64,000 bases of DNA from assembly GCA_963706905.1 (NCBI GenBank), contig CAVPNY010000009.1:523409-587408 (forward strand), given 5' to 3'. The notes below the pieces were generated by a model. That model saw only the letters and a program-made list of their open reading frames with translations. It ran no database searches and was not told the DNA's origin. The first letter of the stretch is position 1; the number at the start of each line of letters is the position of its first letter. Position numbers and translations under genes: made by a program. Shown here piece by piece: positions 44,733 to 54,503 of this stretch. Source of the stretch: CAVPNY01 sp963706905 (lineage in GTDB: Bacteria; Chloroflexota; Anaerolineae; Anaerolineales; UBA4823).

Positions 44733-45674
44733 ATGCCTGAATGGAAGATCCTCATCACCGACGGCCTTGAAGAAAACGGATTATCCATACTGCGCGCTTC
44801 AGCCCAGGTTGACGATCGGAAAGGCATTTCCGCAGAAGAACTCAGTGAGATGATCGGCGTATTCGATGCCCTGATCGTGCGCAGCCGCACCAAGGTAACC
44901 GCCGATGTGTTTGCAGCCGGAAAGCAGCTAAAGGTTGTCGGCCGTGCGGGAGTGGGGGTAGATAATATCGACCTGGCCGCAGCCAACCAACACGGCATCC
45001 GCGTTGTAAACACCCCGCGAGCGACCTCCCAGGCAGTTGCCGAACATTGCCTGGCGCTGATCCTGGCACTGGCGCGCGCCATCCCGTCTGCAGATGCTGG
45101 CATGAAATCAGGACAGTGGTTGAAGAACGACATGATAGGCATTGAGATCCAGGGCAAAGTTCTCGGCGTAATCGGTATGGGCAATATTGGCAGCACGATC
45201 ACCCGGTTGGCTAACGCAGTGGGAATGATCGTCAAGGGTTACGATCCATTGATCCCGGCTGAAGAAATTCAAAAACGAGGCGCGAGTCCAACGCCATTAA
45301 AAGACCTGTATTCTCAGGCTGATTTTATTACCCTGCACGTCCCACTGAGTGCCGAGACCCGCAATATGATTAATGGTCAATCTCTGGCAACCATGAAACG
45401 CGGAGTGCGACTTGTATGCGCAGCCAGGGGTGGAATAATTGATGAAACTGCTTTGTTGGGCGCCCTCGAATCCGGCCAGGTGGCCAGCGCAGCGCTTGAC
45501 GTATTTGCCAAAGAACCGCCAGGGATATCTGCCCTGGTCACTCATCCGCGGGTGATCGCCACGCCCCATATCGGTGCACAAACCAGAGAAGCCCAGGCCC
45601 GCGCCGCCAGCGATATCGCAGAGGAGATCCTGGCAGCCTTAAATGGACAGACCCTGCGTTGGAAAGTTGTTTAA
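44733..45674 (+). CDS. D-3-phosphoglycerate dehydrogenase-like 2-hydroxyacid dehydrogenase
   Basis: 313 residues. The D-isomer 2-hydroxyacid dehydrogenase pattern is complete: V-G-R-A-G-V-G-V-D-N-I-D at about 70, G-V-I-G-M-G-N-I-G near 147 (NAD site), catalytic Arg in C-A-A-R-G-G-I, Glu in the A-K-E-P segment and His in A-T-P-H-I-G. It lacks the regulatory ASB/ACT domains of long SerA forms. SerA or a related hydroxyacid role is likely. TACAAT at 44683-44688 may be its -10. Confidence 0.85.
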   Translation: MPEWKILITDGLEENGLSILRASAQVDDRKGISAEELSEMIGVFDALIVRSRTKVTADVFAAGKQLKVVGRAGVGVDNIDLAAANQHGIRVVNTPRATSQAVAEHCLALILALARAIPSADAGMKSGQWLKNDMIGIEIQGKVLGVIGMGNIGSTITRLANAVGMIVKGYDPLIPAEEIQKRGASPTPLKDLYSQADFITLHVPLSAETRNMINGQSLATMKRGVRLVCAARGGIIDETALLGALESGQVASAALDVFAKEPPGISALVTHPRVIATPHIGAQTREAQARAASDIAEEILAALNGQTLRWKVV

Positions 45675-45703
45675 AATCTCTAAAGCCATCCATAGGAGAT
45701 CGC

Positions 45704-47213
45704 ATGCAGCCCGAAACCAACTTAACTCAGCTCAAAGCCTTACTGAATGAATACTATGACCTGTTCACGATCATTGGATTAATCCAATGGGATCAACAGA
45801 CATACATGCCTCACGGCGGCTCATTAGGGCGCAGTCACCAGCTATCTGCGCTCAGCAAGGTTGCACACTTGAAATTCACATCTCCTGAGGTTGGGCATTT
45901 GCTTGAAGATCTCAAACCATATACCAGGACACTTGACCCTGATTCAGATGACGCCCGTCTGATCAAAGTCACTTCTCGCCGGTATAACCAGCGCGTCAAG
46001 GTGCCGGTGGAGTGGGTGGCCGAGTTTGCCAGGGTTACCGGTGAAGCCCATAACGTGTGGGAACATGCGCGCGCCGAATCCGATTTCGCCGGTTTCCAGC
46101 CGTATCTTAAGCGTATCGTCGAGATGCGGAGGGAATATGCTGGTTTCTTTAAGCCGTACGACCACATTTACGACCCACTCCTCGACGAATTCGAGCCAGG
46201 GATGAAAACCTCCGATGTCCAGGAGATCTTCGCCTGGCTGCGGCCTCGCCAGGTGGCTTTGATCCAGGCGATTGCCAAACGTCCCCAGGTGGATGACTCC
46301 TTCTTGCACCAGCCATTTGCCGAGAGAGCGCAATGGGATTTCGGCGTGGGGGTGATCACCCGCTTCGGCTATGACTGGGAGCGCGGCCGGCAAGATAAAG
46401 CTGCCCATCCCTTCACCCAGGGAATGGGAACGGGCGATGTACGCATCACCACCCGCTTCCTGCCTGATTATTTGCCCTCTGCCCTGTTCAGCACCACCCA
46501 CGAGTTAGGGCATGCCCTCTATGAAATGGGGATCGATGCGAAGCTGGATCGCACACCGCTGGGTACGGGAGCCTCTCTGGCAGTTCACGAGTTCACAGTC
46601 GCGTATGTATGAAAACCTGATCTCGCGCTCGCTCGACTTCTGGATGTGCTTCTACCCACGCTTACAGGAATATTTCCCAACCCAGTTGGGCAATGTATCG
46701 CTGGAAAAGTTCTACGCAGGCATCAATAAAGTTGCGCCATCATTCATCCGGGTTGAAGCGGATGAAGCCACCTACAACTTGCATATCATGCTCCGCCTAG
46801 AGCTTGAGATCGCTCTGATCGAGGGTAAAGTTGAGGTGGCTGACCTGCCACAAGTCTGGAATGACAGCATGCGGGAATATCTGGGGATAACCCCGCCCAA
46901 TGACGCCCAGGGTGTGTTGCAAGACGTGCATTGGTCCAGTGGCTACCTGGGATATTTTTCCACATATGCACTGGGCAACCTGATCGCTGCTCAGCTATGG
47001 GAACTGGTCAACCAGGATATCCCCAATCTTCCCGAACAAATCCGGAAAGGCGAGTTCACCGAGCTGACTGGTTGGATGCGGGAGAAAGTTCACCAGCACG
47101 GGGCAAAATTCGAACCTCAGGAGCTGGTGCAACGCATTACAGGCAGCAAAATCGATCCAGCGCCTTATTTGCGCTATCTGACTGAAAAATATAGCAGTAT
47201 ATATGGCTTATAG
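45704..47213 (+). CDS. M32-family metallocarboxypeptidase (Taq type), one frameshift
   Basis: ATG at 45704 follows AGGAG. The first part (about 300 residues) contains the zinc motif T-T-H-E-L-G-H-A-L-Y-E-M-G. An extra T near 46591 breaks the frame at A-V-H-E; the next frame continues S-Q-S-R-M-Y-E-N-L, the conserved third-ligand region H-E-S-Q-S-R, to the stop at 47213. The repaired length is about 502 residues, normal for carboxypeptidase Taq. It removes C-terminal residues in the cytoplasm. The lesion is in a highly conserved motif. Confidence 0.88.
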
Positions 47214-47241
47214 ATCCAATCAGGAGTAGGACGAGGAGGGC

Positions 47242-47607
47242 ATGGCGCAGATTCTGTTCGTCGACGACGATCCACTTACGTTACAGACTTTGAAGAAATC
47301 AGTTGAGCTATTTGGTCACCAGGCCATCCTGGCAAATTCCGGTGAGGAGGCGCTCGCCCTGGCTATTGAGCACCTTCCCGATCTGATTTTAACTGATATG
47401 AGTCTGCCTGATATGGATGGCCTGGCATTGATCCAACGCTTCCAGCAGACACAAATCTTAAAGGATATTCCAATGATTATGTTGTCTGCCAGCCCAGAAT
47501 TGGATGCCAGCCAATTGGCTTTAGCTGCCGGGGCAAGAGAATTCCTGGCAAAGCCGGTACGTCTTCAAACTCTGGAACAAGTCATCCAACGGTACACAGG
47601 CGGTTGA
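47242..47607 (+). CDS. Single-domain response regulator
   Basis: 121 residues, a CheY-like receiver only. The acidic pocket is F-V-D-D-D-P at 6-9, the phosphoacceptor Asp52 lies in L-T-D-M-S-L-P-D-M-D-G, and the conserved Lys is in L-A-K-P-V. There is no output domain and no histidine kinase nearby, so its partner is unknown. It follows the carboxypeptidase by 28 bp and may be co-transcribed. Confidence 0.9.
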   Translation: MAQILFVDDDPLTLQTLKKSVELFGHQAILANSGEEALALAIEHLPDLILTDMSLPDMDGLALIQRFQQTQILKDIPMIMLSASPELDASQLALAAGAREFLAKPVRLQTLEQVIQRYTGG

Positions 47608-47646
47608 TCTAGTATTGATTTCTCCCCTTCTCTGTCTTGCCAGCGT

Positions 47647-48655
47647 ATGCTGAAACCCAAACAATCAAGCCGACTCAACTTGTTGTCAACTTATCCCGTG
47701 CGATTGATCCTGCCTTTCCTGGCGCTGCTCCTGATCAGCGGCTGCAATTTTGTAAGCTCCGCCACCATCCCCACCACTTTACCGACGGATCTGATCCCAA
47801 CCATCATCGCACTGACTGTGGAGGCACAAGATTCTTCTGCCAGCCTGGACGAGACATCACTTTATATCACTGCCTCCCCGACACCAGGTAACCTCGCTAC
47901 CTCCACCGCAACCCCACCGCCCACTGCTACAACGACCCCCTCGCCCACTGCGCGGCCAACTGATTTAATACCCCGGCAACCCCCAACAGACATTCCTTAC
48001 GCTGCAATCCAGATCATTATTCCAGGGCCAACCTCTCGCTTGATCTCTCCCTTCTTGCTAAAAACAGTTATCCGGCAAGAGCCTGGGGAAACGATCCTGA
48101 TCGAATTGTTTGGTGAAGATGGTCGCCTATTATTGCGCGAGGTCAGGAAATACGCCGTAGAGCGCCGCCAGCAAATCACCCTGGCTGTCGAGGTTGAATT
48201 CGAGATCGCGGCAGTCGCGGAGGCTGGACGCCTGCAGATCAGCGTTGTCGACGAATTCAACCGCCTGGTTTCGGTGACATCCACGGATCTGATCCTGCTC
48301 TCCCTGGGCAAAGCGGATGTCAATCCAGCCGCTGATCTTTTGGAAAATATTGTTATCTCAACCCCAGATGAGAATATGTTAATCCAGGGCGGCAGCATAA
48401 GAGCATCTGGTCTGGCGCGGCTGCGCGCCAACCAACCCTTGTTGATCGAACTGGAAACAACTGATGGTAGAATCGTGGGCACGCGCCAGGTTGGTGTATC
48501 GCCCGAGTTCAGGCAGCACTCATGGCACATTCGCCATCGATGTTCCGTATCAGGTGGAATCGCCTACCAAAGCCAGGTTGAAAATCTGGATGCCTGGCGA
48601 TCGCATCCCCGGGATCATTTATCTCTCAAGCGTGGAGGTCATGCTCAGCCCGTGA
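47647..48655 (+). CDS. Lipoprotein with Thr/Pro-rich linker, one frameshift
   Basis: The N-terminus has a lipoprotein signal (F-L-A-L-L-L-I-S-G-C, lipobox Cys at about 36), then a low-complexity Thr/Pro/Ser linker (about 75-105), then a beta-rich domain (I-Q-I-I-I-P-G-P onward). A shift near 48512 is needed; the other frame gives G-T-F-A-I-D-V-P-Y-Q and ends at 48655. It is probably surface-exposed and anchored to the outer face of the membrane. Without the correction the gene would be wrongly fused to the next one. Confidence 0.7.
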
Positions 48656-50544
48656 AATTCGTACGCATCATTCTTTTTCTAATTCTCCTGCTCATTGCGA
48701 GTTCAGCGTGCAGCTCACCTGTTGCCACCGAGCAGCAATCACCCGACCTGCCCACCGCAGAGGTACCCGCAATCACTGAGATCGATGCGGCCATCCAGCG
48801 CTGGGAAAGCAGCGACCGCACTCGCTATGTCAGTGAAGTAATCGAACGTACCCAGGACCAGGAGAGTTTGATCCGGCTGGTAGTGGCTGATGGAGTCATC
48901 CGGACCGCACAACGCCTGACGAAAACAGCTGACGGCAGTTGGGGTGAGCCAGCATACCTCCCAAAGGAGGAAGCCCAGGCTTATACCGTGGACGAGATCC
49001 TGAATCGGATACGCACAGACAGCCTGGGAGATGGCCCAAGCCGCTTCAACATCAGGGCTGTCTTCGATGAGACGCTGGGATACGTCACGGCAGCCCATGC
49101 CGAGGTGCTGCCGACCTATAACGATGCAGGTGATCTGGTTCTAAATCGCCAATACAGCTATAACATCTCATCTGAAGTCAGAATGCTGTTAGAAGATACA
49201 ATCGGCACTGAACAACAACCTGTGTTCACATACACGCGCAATGGCAGTCCGGCAGCCTGGTGCGATGTCTTGAGAATCTTCCCGGATGGTGCGTCTTACT
49301 TTACCGATGACTGCTTGAACGATGTTCTTCAAGCGACGGTTCCGGCCAGCCGGATTGAGGCTCTGGATACGTTGCGCGCTGGGTTTGCCAGCCTGGATGA
49401 CATCCGTGTGGAAGAAGGCCAGGAAGAACGCCTGATCATCTCTGGTACCGGCGAAGGCACTCCAGATACAGCCACCCTGGAAGCGGCCTGGGATCTGGCA
49501 GCAGAACTCCATGCGTTGCTATCGGAACCCATCGGTCTGGGTTTGACGGTCACCTACGTTTACGATGGACGATTGAACGGATTCGACGTATATAACAAAA
49601 CGATCCTTAACGCTGGGATACAGACAGATGGAGCAGTGCGCGCCGCTCTACTCACCCAGGATGGAAAACTCATGGCGATCAGCGACGAGAAAGGTTTGAG
49701 TATCCTGGATACCAGCACCTCAAAACTCTCCCAACTGCTCGCACATCCAGAAGGTGAATACTACCTGCCGCGCGCCTGGTCCGCCTCCAACCAGACTCTC
49801 ATGGCGACTTTTAGATCTGATAGTGACGCAATGGAATATCAAAGCGGTTCAATCTTGATTGAGGAAAAAAACTGGGAGCCATTACCCGTCCCAGAAACCA
49901 GCAGCGGTTATGGGTGCGATACAGGGGTAAGCTGGTCGCCGGTTAGCGACCAAATTGCCATCACTGGCTTAGGGTACGGCGAAACTTGCAATACAAACCC
50001 AGGATTGGGGCTAATCGATCTAAATACCAATCAGTCAACCCAGATAGTCGCCCCCCAAATCCAATCAGGATCAGAAGATGGGGAAATCATCCTGGCTGGC
50101 GCGCATACACCTGCCTGGTCCCCAGATGGCGAATGGATCGCCTTTGGCCTGGACCAGGATGCTGTCCAGCCCCTGGTTTTTCCCTCTCGTCTCTACCGGG
50201 TCCATCCGGATGGCACTAACCTGACTCCGCTGACAAACAATTCGCTGGGGACGGCTGCCTACCCCGTTTGGGCACAAGATGGCAGCATGTATTACAGTTT
50301 AAGCGGAGCCAGCTCGGATTCTAACGGCATCTATCTCTACAACCCCTCTGATAATTCACACACCATGCTTATCCCTGGCGCCAACTTGCACCCCTTAAGT
50401 ATTTCTCCGGATAACGAATTTCTCATTTATGAGGAGAAAGGCGACTTAAAGATCTGGCAATTCCGCCTGAACGAGACGGTTGCCACAATCTTTGGTGAGG
50501 AGGGAAATTTCCCTGCCTTTGCTGGCTGGTTCCTGGCCAAATAA
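48652..50544 (+). CDS. Lipoprotein with TolB-like beta-propeller
   Basis: 630 residues from a GTG at 48652 that overlaps the previous stop (GTGA). Signal and lipobox are L-L-L-I-A-S-S-A-C. An N-terminal alpha/beta domain (about 35-290) is followed by repeats with the W-S-P-D-G / S-W-S-P pattern (for example P-A-W-S-P-D-G-E-W-I-A-F) typical of TolB/PD40 propellers. It is likely a surface-anchored binding or scaffolding protein working with the neighbouring lipoprotein. The ligand is unknown. Confidence 0.75.
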   Translation: MKFVRIILFLILLLIASSACSSPVATEQQSPDLPTAEVPAITEIDAAIQRWESSDRTRYVSEVIERTQDQESLIRLVVADGVIRTAQRLTKTADGSWGEPAYLPKEEAQAYTVDEILNRIRTDSLGDGPSRFNIRAVFDETLGYVTAAHAEVLPTYNDAGDLVLNRQYSYNISSEVRMLLEDTIGTEQQPVFTYTRNGSPAAWCDVLRIFPDGASYFTDDCLNDVLQATVPASRIEALDTLRAGFASLDDIRVEEGQEERLIISGTGEGTPDTATLEAAWDLAAELHALLSEPIGLGLTVTYVYDGRLNGFDVYNKTILNAGIQTDGAVRAALLTQDGKLMAISDEKGLSILDTSTSKLSQLLAHPEGEYYLPRAWSASNQTLMATFRSDSDAMEYQSGSILIEEKNWEPLPVPETSSGYGCDTGVSWSPVSDQIAITGLGYGETCNTNPGLGLIDLNTNQSTQIVAPQIQSGSEDGEIILAGAHTPAWSPDGEWIAFGLDQDAVQPLVFPSRLYRVHPDGTNLTPLTNNSLGTAAYPVWAQDGSMYYSLSGASSDSNGIYLYNPSDNSHTMLIPGANLHPLSISPDNEFLIYEEKGDLKIWQFRLNETVATIFGEEGNFPAFAGWFLAK

Positions 50545-50583
50545 TGAACGAGATATAACAATAAATATCAGGAGACAGATTCA

Positions 50584-51920
50584 ATGGTGAATATTTCATT
50601 CCCTTCAAAACGAGCGCCTCTATACGCAGATGTCCCGGATGATAAGTGGAATAACTGGCGCTGGCAGTTGAGCAATCGGATCAATACCCCTGAGGAATTC
50701 GAAAAAGTAATTCCTCTTACCGATAGCGAGCGGGAGGCGCTTTCCGCAGCCAACCTGTTCCGGGTGGAGATCACCCCCTATTTTATCTCTCTGATCAACC
50801 CAGAAGATCCAAACGATCCGATCCGCAAACAGGTAGTCCCAACCTCTGCCGAAATGGTGCCTTTTACCGCCATGATGGAAGACTCACTGGCGGAAGACCG
50901 CCATTCGCCAGTTCCCGGCCTGGTTCACCGTTATCCTGACCGCGTTCTCATGCTGGTCACTACCCAATGCGCGTCTTACTGCCGTTATTGCACCCGCTCG
51001 CGGATTGTGGGAGATCCATCAGCGACATTCTCACGAGCCGAGTTTGAAATGCAGATCGAGTACCTGCAACGCACTCCCCAGGTACGGGACGTGCTGCTAT
51101 CGGGGGGTGATCCGCTGGTACTGGCGCCGAAGGTTTTGGAGGAGATTCTCAGCCGGCTGCGCGAAATCCCGCATATCGAAATTGTACGGATCGGCTCGCG
51201 CGTGCCAGTGTTCCTGCCAATGCGGATCACTACTGAGTTGACCGATATGCTGCAAAAATTTCACCCGCTGTGGCTGAACATCCATGTGAATCATCCCAAT
51301 GAGATCACAGCCGAGTTGGCTGAAGCTTGCGACCGGATGACGCGCTGGGTATCCCGCTGGGCAATCAGTCAGTCCTGCTGGCAGGGGTAAACGATAATGT
51401 CCATATACAGCGTAAACTGGTGCAAGACCTTGTACGCATCCGGGTGCGCCCATATTACCTTTACCAGTGCGATCTGGTCGAAGGTGCCGGGCATTTTCGC
51501 ACAGCAGTCGCCAAGGGTATCGAGATTCTGGAAGGGTTGCGCGGCCATACGTCAGGTTATGCTGTACCAACCTATATCATTGACGCGCCGGGCGGCGGTG
51601 GAAAAATTCCAGTGGCCCCAAATTACTTCCTGAGCATGTCTGATCACAAGGTCATCCTGCGCAATTTCGAAGGCTATATCACCACGTACGAGGAACCAGT
51701 CGATTATTTACCCAGTGATGCGGCGAAATATCAGCTCAAACGCCCCGAACCCGGGCAGGAAGGCATTACTGGTCTGTTGGATGGAGATCAAATGTTCATC
51801 AAGCCGCAAGGCTTCGACGAGGTCCACGACCGGGGAGGAATCCAGCACCGTTTGAAGGACAGCAAGAAATGGGTGCCCCTGGGGATCGGACCCGGCGAAG
51901 ATGATAAAACAGTGAGTTAG
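50584..51920 (+). CDS. kamA: Lysine 2,3-aminomutase-family radical SAM enzyme, one frameshift
   Basis: The radical-SAM cluster C-A-S-Y-C-R-Y-C-T-R lies at about 129, with S-G-G-D-P-L-V-L following and R-I-G-S-R-V-P-V. A shift near 51344 separates A-C-D-R-M-T-R from G-I-P-L-G-N-Q-S-V-L-L-A-G-V-N-D, which continues to 51920 with the PLP-Lys region G-G-G-G-K-I-P. The repaired length is about 445 residues. It converts L-lysine to beta-lysine (or a related amino acid) using SAM, [4Fe-4S] and PLP. The pdxST genes next door supply PLP. Confidence 0.85.
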
Positions 51921-51957
51921 AATCGGACAAGAGGGCCCGAACATACTGGGGCACAAT

Positions 51958-51986
51958 TTGCATGCCAATGGGCAGCGTGGTAGAAT
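51958..51986 (+). promoter_or_regulatory. pdxST promoter
   Basis: TTGCAT (51958-51963), a 17-bp spacer and TAGAAT (51981-51986), with TGG before the -10 giving an extended form. The expected start is about 40 nt before the pdxS ATG. Confidence 0.6.
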
Positions 51987-52031
51987 GATAAAAAGAAAGT
52001 TTTCTCATTATTTTTGGGAGGTAGGCTAAGT

Positions 52032-52919
52032 ATGGAAAAGCAAGTTGCCACTTTTGCAGTCAAGAAGGGTCTGGCCCAGATGTTAAAAGGTGGCGTGATC
52101 ATGGATGTCGTAACCGCCGAGCATGCCCGGATTGCTGAAGAGGCTGGCGCCGTCGCAGTGATGGCACTTGAGCGGGTTCCAGCAGATATTCGGGCCGATG
52201 GAGGCGTGGCGCGGATGAGCGATCCGGAGCTGATCCTGCAAATCATGGATACTGTCACCATCCCGGTCATGGCAAAGGTACGCATCGGCCATTTTGTCGA
52301 GGCTCAGATCCTGGAAGCCATCGGCGTCGATTATATCGATGAGTCCGAAGTCCTGACCCCTGCTGACGAAGCTCACCACATCAACAAGCACGACTTCAAG
52401 GTACCTTTTGTATGCGGTTGTCGCAACCTGGGCGAGGCTTTGCGGCGTATCGGTGAAGGGGCAGCGATGATCCGCACCAAGGGAGAAGCGGGGACCGGCG
52501 ATGTAGTCGAAGCAGTCCGCCACGGACGTGCGGTTTTGGGCGAGATCCGGCGTGTCCAAAATATGGTCGAAGAAGAACTGATGAGCTACGCCAAAGAGAT
52601 CGGGGCACCTTACGACCTGGTACTGGAAACGCGCTCTCTGGGGCGCCTGCCCGTGGTGAATTTCGCGGCAGGTGGTCTTGCCACCCCAGCTGATGCAGCC
52701 TTGATGATGCAGCTAGGTGTGGATGGCGTTTTTGTGGGCTCGGGTATCTTTAAATCAGGCGATCCAGCCAAGCGGGCTGCAGCAATCGTTAAAGCCACTA
52801 CCCACTTCAACGATCCTTATATCCTTGCAGAAGTCAGTCGTAATCTTGGCGACCCGATGGTCGGGCGGCAAATCTCATCGATCCCAGAAGCCGAACTGAT
52901 CGCAAAACGAGGCTGGTAA
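52032..52919 (+). CDS. pdxS: Pyridoxal 5'-phosphate synthase subunit PdxS
   Basis: 295 residues. Conserved segments are G-L-A-Q-M-L-K-G-G-V-I-M-D-V, A-V-M-A-L-E-R-V-P-A-D-I-R, M-A-K-V-R-I-G-H-F-V-E-A-Q-I-L and D-Y-I-D-E-S-E-V-L-T-P-A-D, with the catalytic lysines in M-D-V/K-V-R contexts. It combines ribose 5-phosphate, glyceraldehyde 3-phosphate and ammonia into PLP. The ATG at 52032 follows GGGAGG. It is paired with pdxT 18 bp downstream. Confidence 0.97.
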   Translation: MEKQVATFAVKKGLAQMLKGGVIMDVVTAEHARIAEEAGAVAVMALERVPADIRADGGVARMSDPELILQIMDTVTIPVMAKVRIGHFVEAQILEAIGVDYIDESEVLTPADEAHHINKHDFKVPFVCGCRNLGEALRRIGEGAAMIRTKGEAGTGDVVEAVRHGRAVLGEIRRVQNMVEEELMSYAKEIGAPYDLVLETRSLGRLPVVNFAAGGLATPADAALMMQLGVDGVFVGSGIFKSGDPAKRAAAIVKATTHFNDPYILAEVSRNLGDPMVGRQISSIPEAELIAKRGW

Positions 52920-52937
52920 GCGAATCCACGATCCTAT

Positions 52938-53516
52938 ATGAAGATCGGTGTGCTGGCCTTGCAAGGTGATTTTGCAGAGCATATCACCATGCTCCAACGC
53001 ATGGGTGTTGAAGCTTTCCCGGTACGCTTACCAGGGCATCTCGATGAACTGGACGGATTGATCATCCCCGGCGGTGAGTCGACTACTATCGGCAAGCTGG
53101 CGGTGGCGTTTGACTTGATCGAGCCCCTGCAGCAATTCGGCAAGGAAAAAGCTATCTGGGGCACCTGTGCAGGGGCGATTTTCCTCTCCATGGACGCACG
53201 CCGCCATCAACCATTGCTCGGCCTGATGGATATTACCGTAGAACGCAACGCCTTCGGACGCCAGGTTGAAAGCTTTGAGACCGACCTCAGTGTGCCTGCC
53301 TTGCAGAAAATTGATCCAAGCAACCAGCCTTACCATGCGATTTTTATTCGCGCGCCATTGATCGAATCCGTCCAAGGGAAAGCTCAATCAATGGCAACTC
53401 TTCCAGATGGGAGAATCGTTGCCGCGCAGGAAGGACATTGGCTGGCAACTTCCTTTCACCCTGAATTGACTGGAGATGATCGCTTTCATCGCTATTTCCT
53501 GTCATTGGCAGGTTAA
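52938..53516 (+). CDS. pdxT: Pyridoxal 5'-phosphate synthase glutaminase PdxT
   Basis: 192 residues. The glutaminase triad is visible: Cys in W-G-T-C-A-G-A near 76, and the His/Glu pair in S-F-H-P-E-L-T-G-D near 173. L-A-L-Q-G-D-F-A-E-H starts the protein and G-G-E-S-T-T-I lies near 48. It supplies ammonia to PdxS through a channel in the 12:12 complex. It is co-transcribed with pdxS. Confidence 0.96.
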   Translation: MKIGVLALQGDFAEHITMLQRMGVEAFPVRLPGHLDELDGLIIPGGESTTIGKLAVAFDLIEPLQQFGKEKAIWGTCAGAIFLSMDARRHQPLLGLMDITVERNAFGRQVESFETDLSVPALQKIDPSNQPYHAIFIRAPLIESVQGKAQSMATLPDGRIVAAQEGHWLATSFHPELTGDDRFHRYFLSLAG

Positions 53517-53561
53517 ACTTGGACCTAATAGAGCTGAACATTTTTCAAGCCGGAATCCCTG

Positions 53562-54503
53562 ATGACTATCCGACCGTTTGACTGGCGTGATCTACCAGTT
53601 CTGATTCGCTACCGTCATCAAGGCCTTTTCTTTGATAATACTCTCGTCTTAACACGCGGATCGGTATTGATTCCGGCAGGTGCGTTGCTATTCTATTTCG
53701 CCCCGGCAACCGGTATCTTCACTTATCTCAGCAGCGGAAACCGCGAGCATGATGCTCTTCTCGGGCAAGTCAGTCATTCGCCCGGCTCCCCACTGGCGCG
53801 CATTTCCTTCCTTGCACCTGAATCTGCTATCGAACAGGAGGCTGTGCCCGCACTCTTAGAACACATGGTAATTCAGGCGGGCGGGCAGGGGGCATTGCAC
53901 CTTCTTGCGGAAGTGGATGAGCAATCGGCGGCCTTCCCTATTCTGCGCAAAACCGGATTCGCAATCTATGTCAGGCAGCGGATCTGGCAGCTACAAGATG
54001 AGATAGAAACAAACCTACCAAATCCTGTCTGGCAAGTAAGCAAGGACAGCGATTTGATCCCTGTGCGAGTACTTTACAATAACCTGGTACCAGGCCTGGT
54101 CCAACAGGTTGAACCACCTCCGGCCGACCCCCTGGTAGGCCTGATTTACCGGCAAGGCGACGAACTTCTGGCTTATGTTGAACTCAAATACGGGACGCGC
54201 GGCATCCTGGTGCAACCCCTTATCCATCCTGACGCCGAAGGTGTAACCGCCGACCTGGTAAGACTGCTTCTAAGCTTGCCGAACCGCCGATCCCGCCCAG
54301 TTTACATTTGCGTGCGGTCTTATCAATCCTGGATTGAGCATAACCTGGAAGGCCTGGGGGCTCTTGCAGGACCACAGCAAGCTGTTATGGTTAAACATCT
54401 GGCGATCACACAACGGATGGTGCGGTCTTTTGCCTTACCTGCCCTGGAAACTGGACCAGAAGTCACCGCGCCTTTCATCAAGTCGGAGAGCAACAATAAA
54501 TAG
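53562..54503 (+). CDS. GNAT-like acetyltransferase, uncharacterised
   Basis: 313 residues. The first half has a GNAT-like arrangement (I-R-P-F-D-W-R-D-L, then A-L-H-L-L-A-E-V-D-E, F-P-I-L-R-K-T-G-F-A-I-Y-V-R), including the helix and strand after the acetyl-CoA loop. The second half may be a second degenerate GNAT repeat. It starts 45 bp after pdxT and ends directly before the AAA/R3H gene, so the three may be one transcript. The acceptor is unknown. Confidence 0.6.
   Translation: MTIRPFDWRDLPVLIRYRHQGLFFDNTLVLTRGSVLIPAGALLFYFAPATGIFTYLSSGNREHDALLGQVSHSPGSPLARISFLAPESAIEQEAVPALLEHMVIQAGGQGALHLLAEVDEQSAAFPILRKTGFAIYVRQRIWQLQDEIETNLPNPVWQVSKDSDLIPVRVLYNNLVPGLVQQVEPPPADPLVGLIYRQGDELLAYVELKYGTRGILVQPLIHPDAEGVTADLVRLLLSLPNRRSRPVYICVRSYQSWIEHNLEGLGALAGPQQAVMVKHLAITQRMVRSFALPALETGPEVTAPFIKSESNNK

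Noticed and set aside
47647..50544. A single 965-residue protein
   Set aside because: The frame joins two lipoprotein genes only because of a shift near 48512. A second lipoprotein signal begins at the GTG at 48652, and the correct end of the first gene is at 48655.
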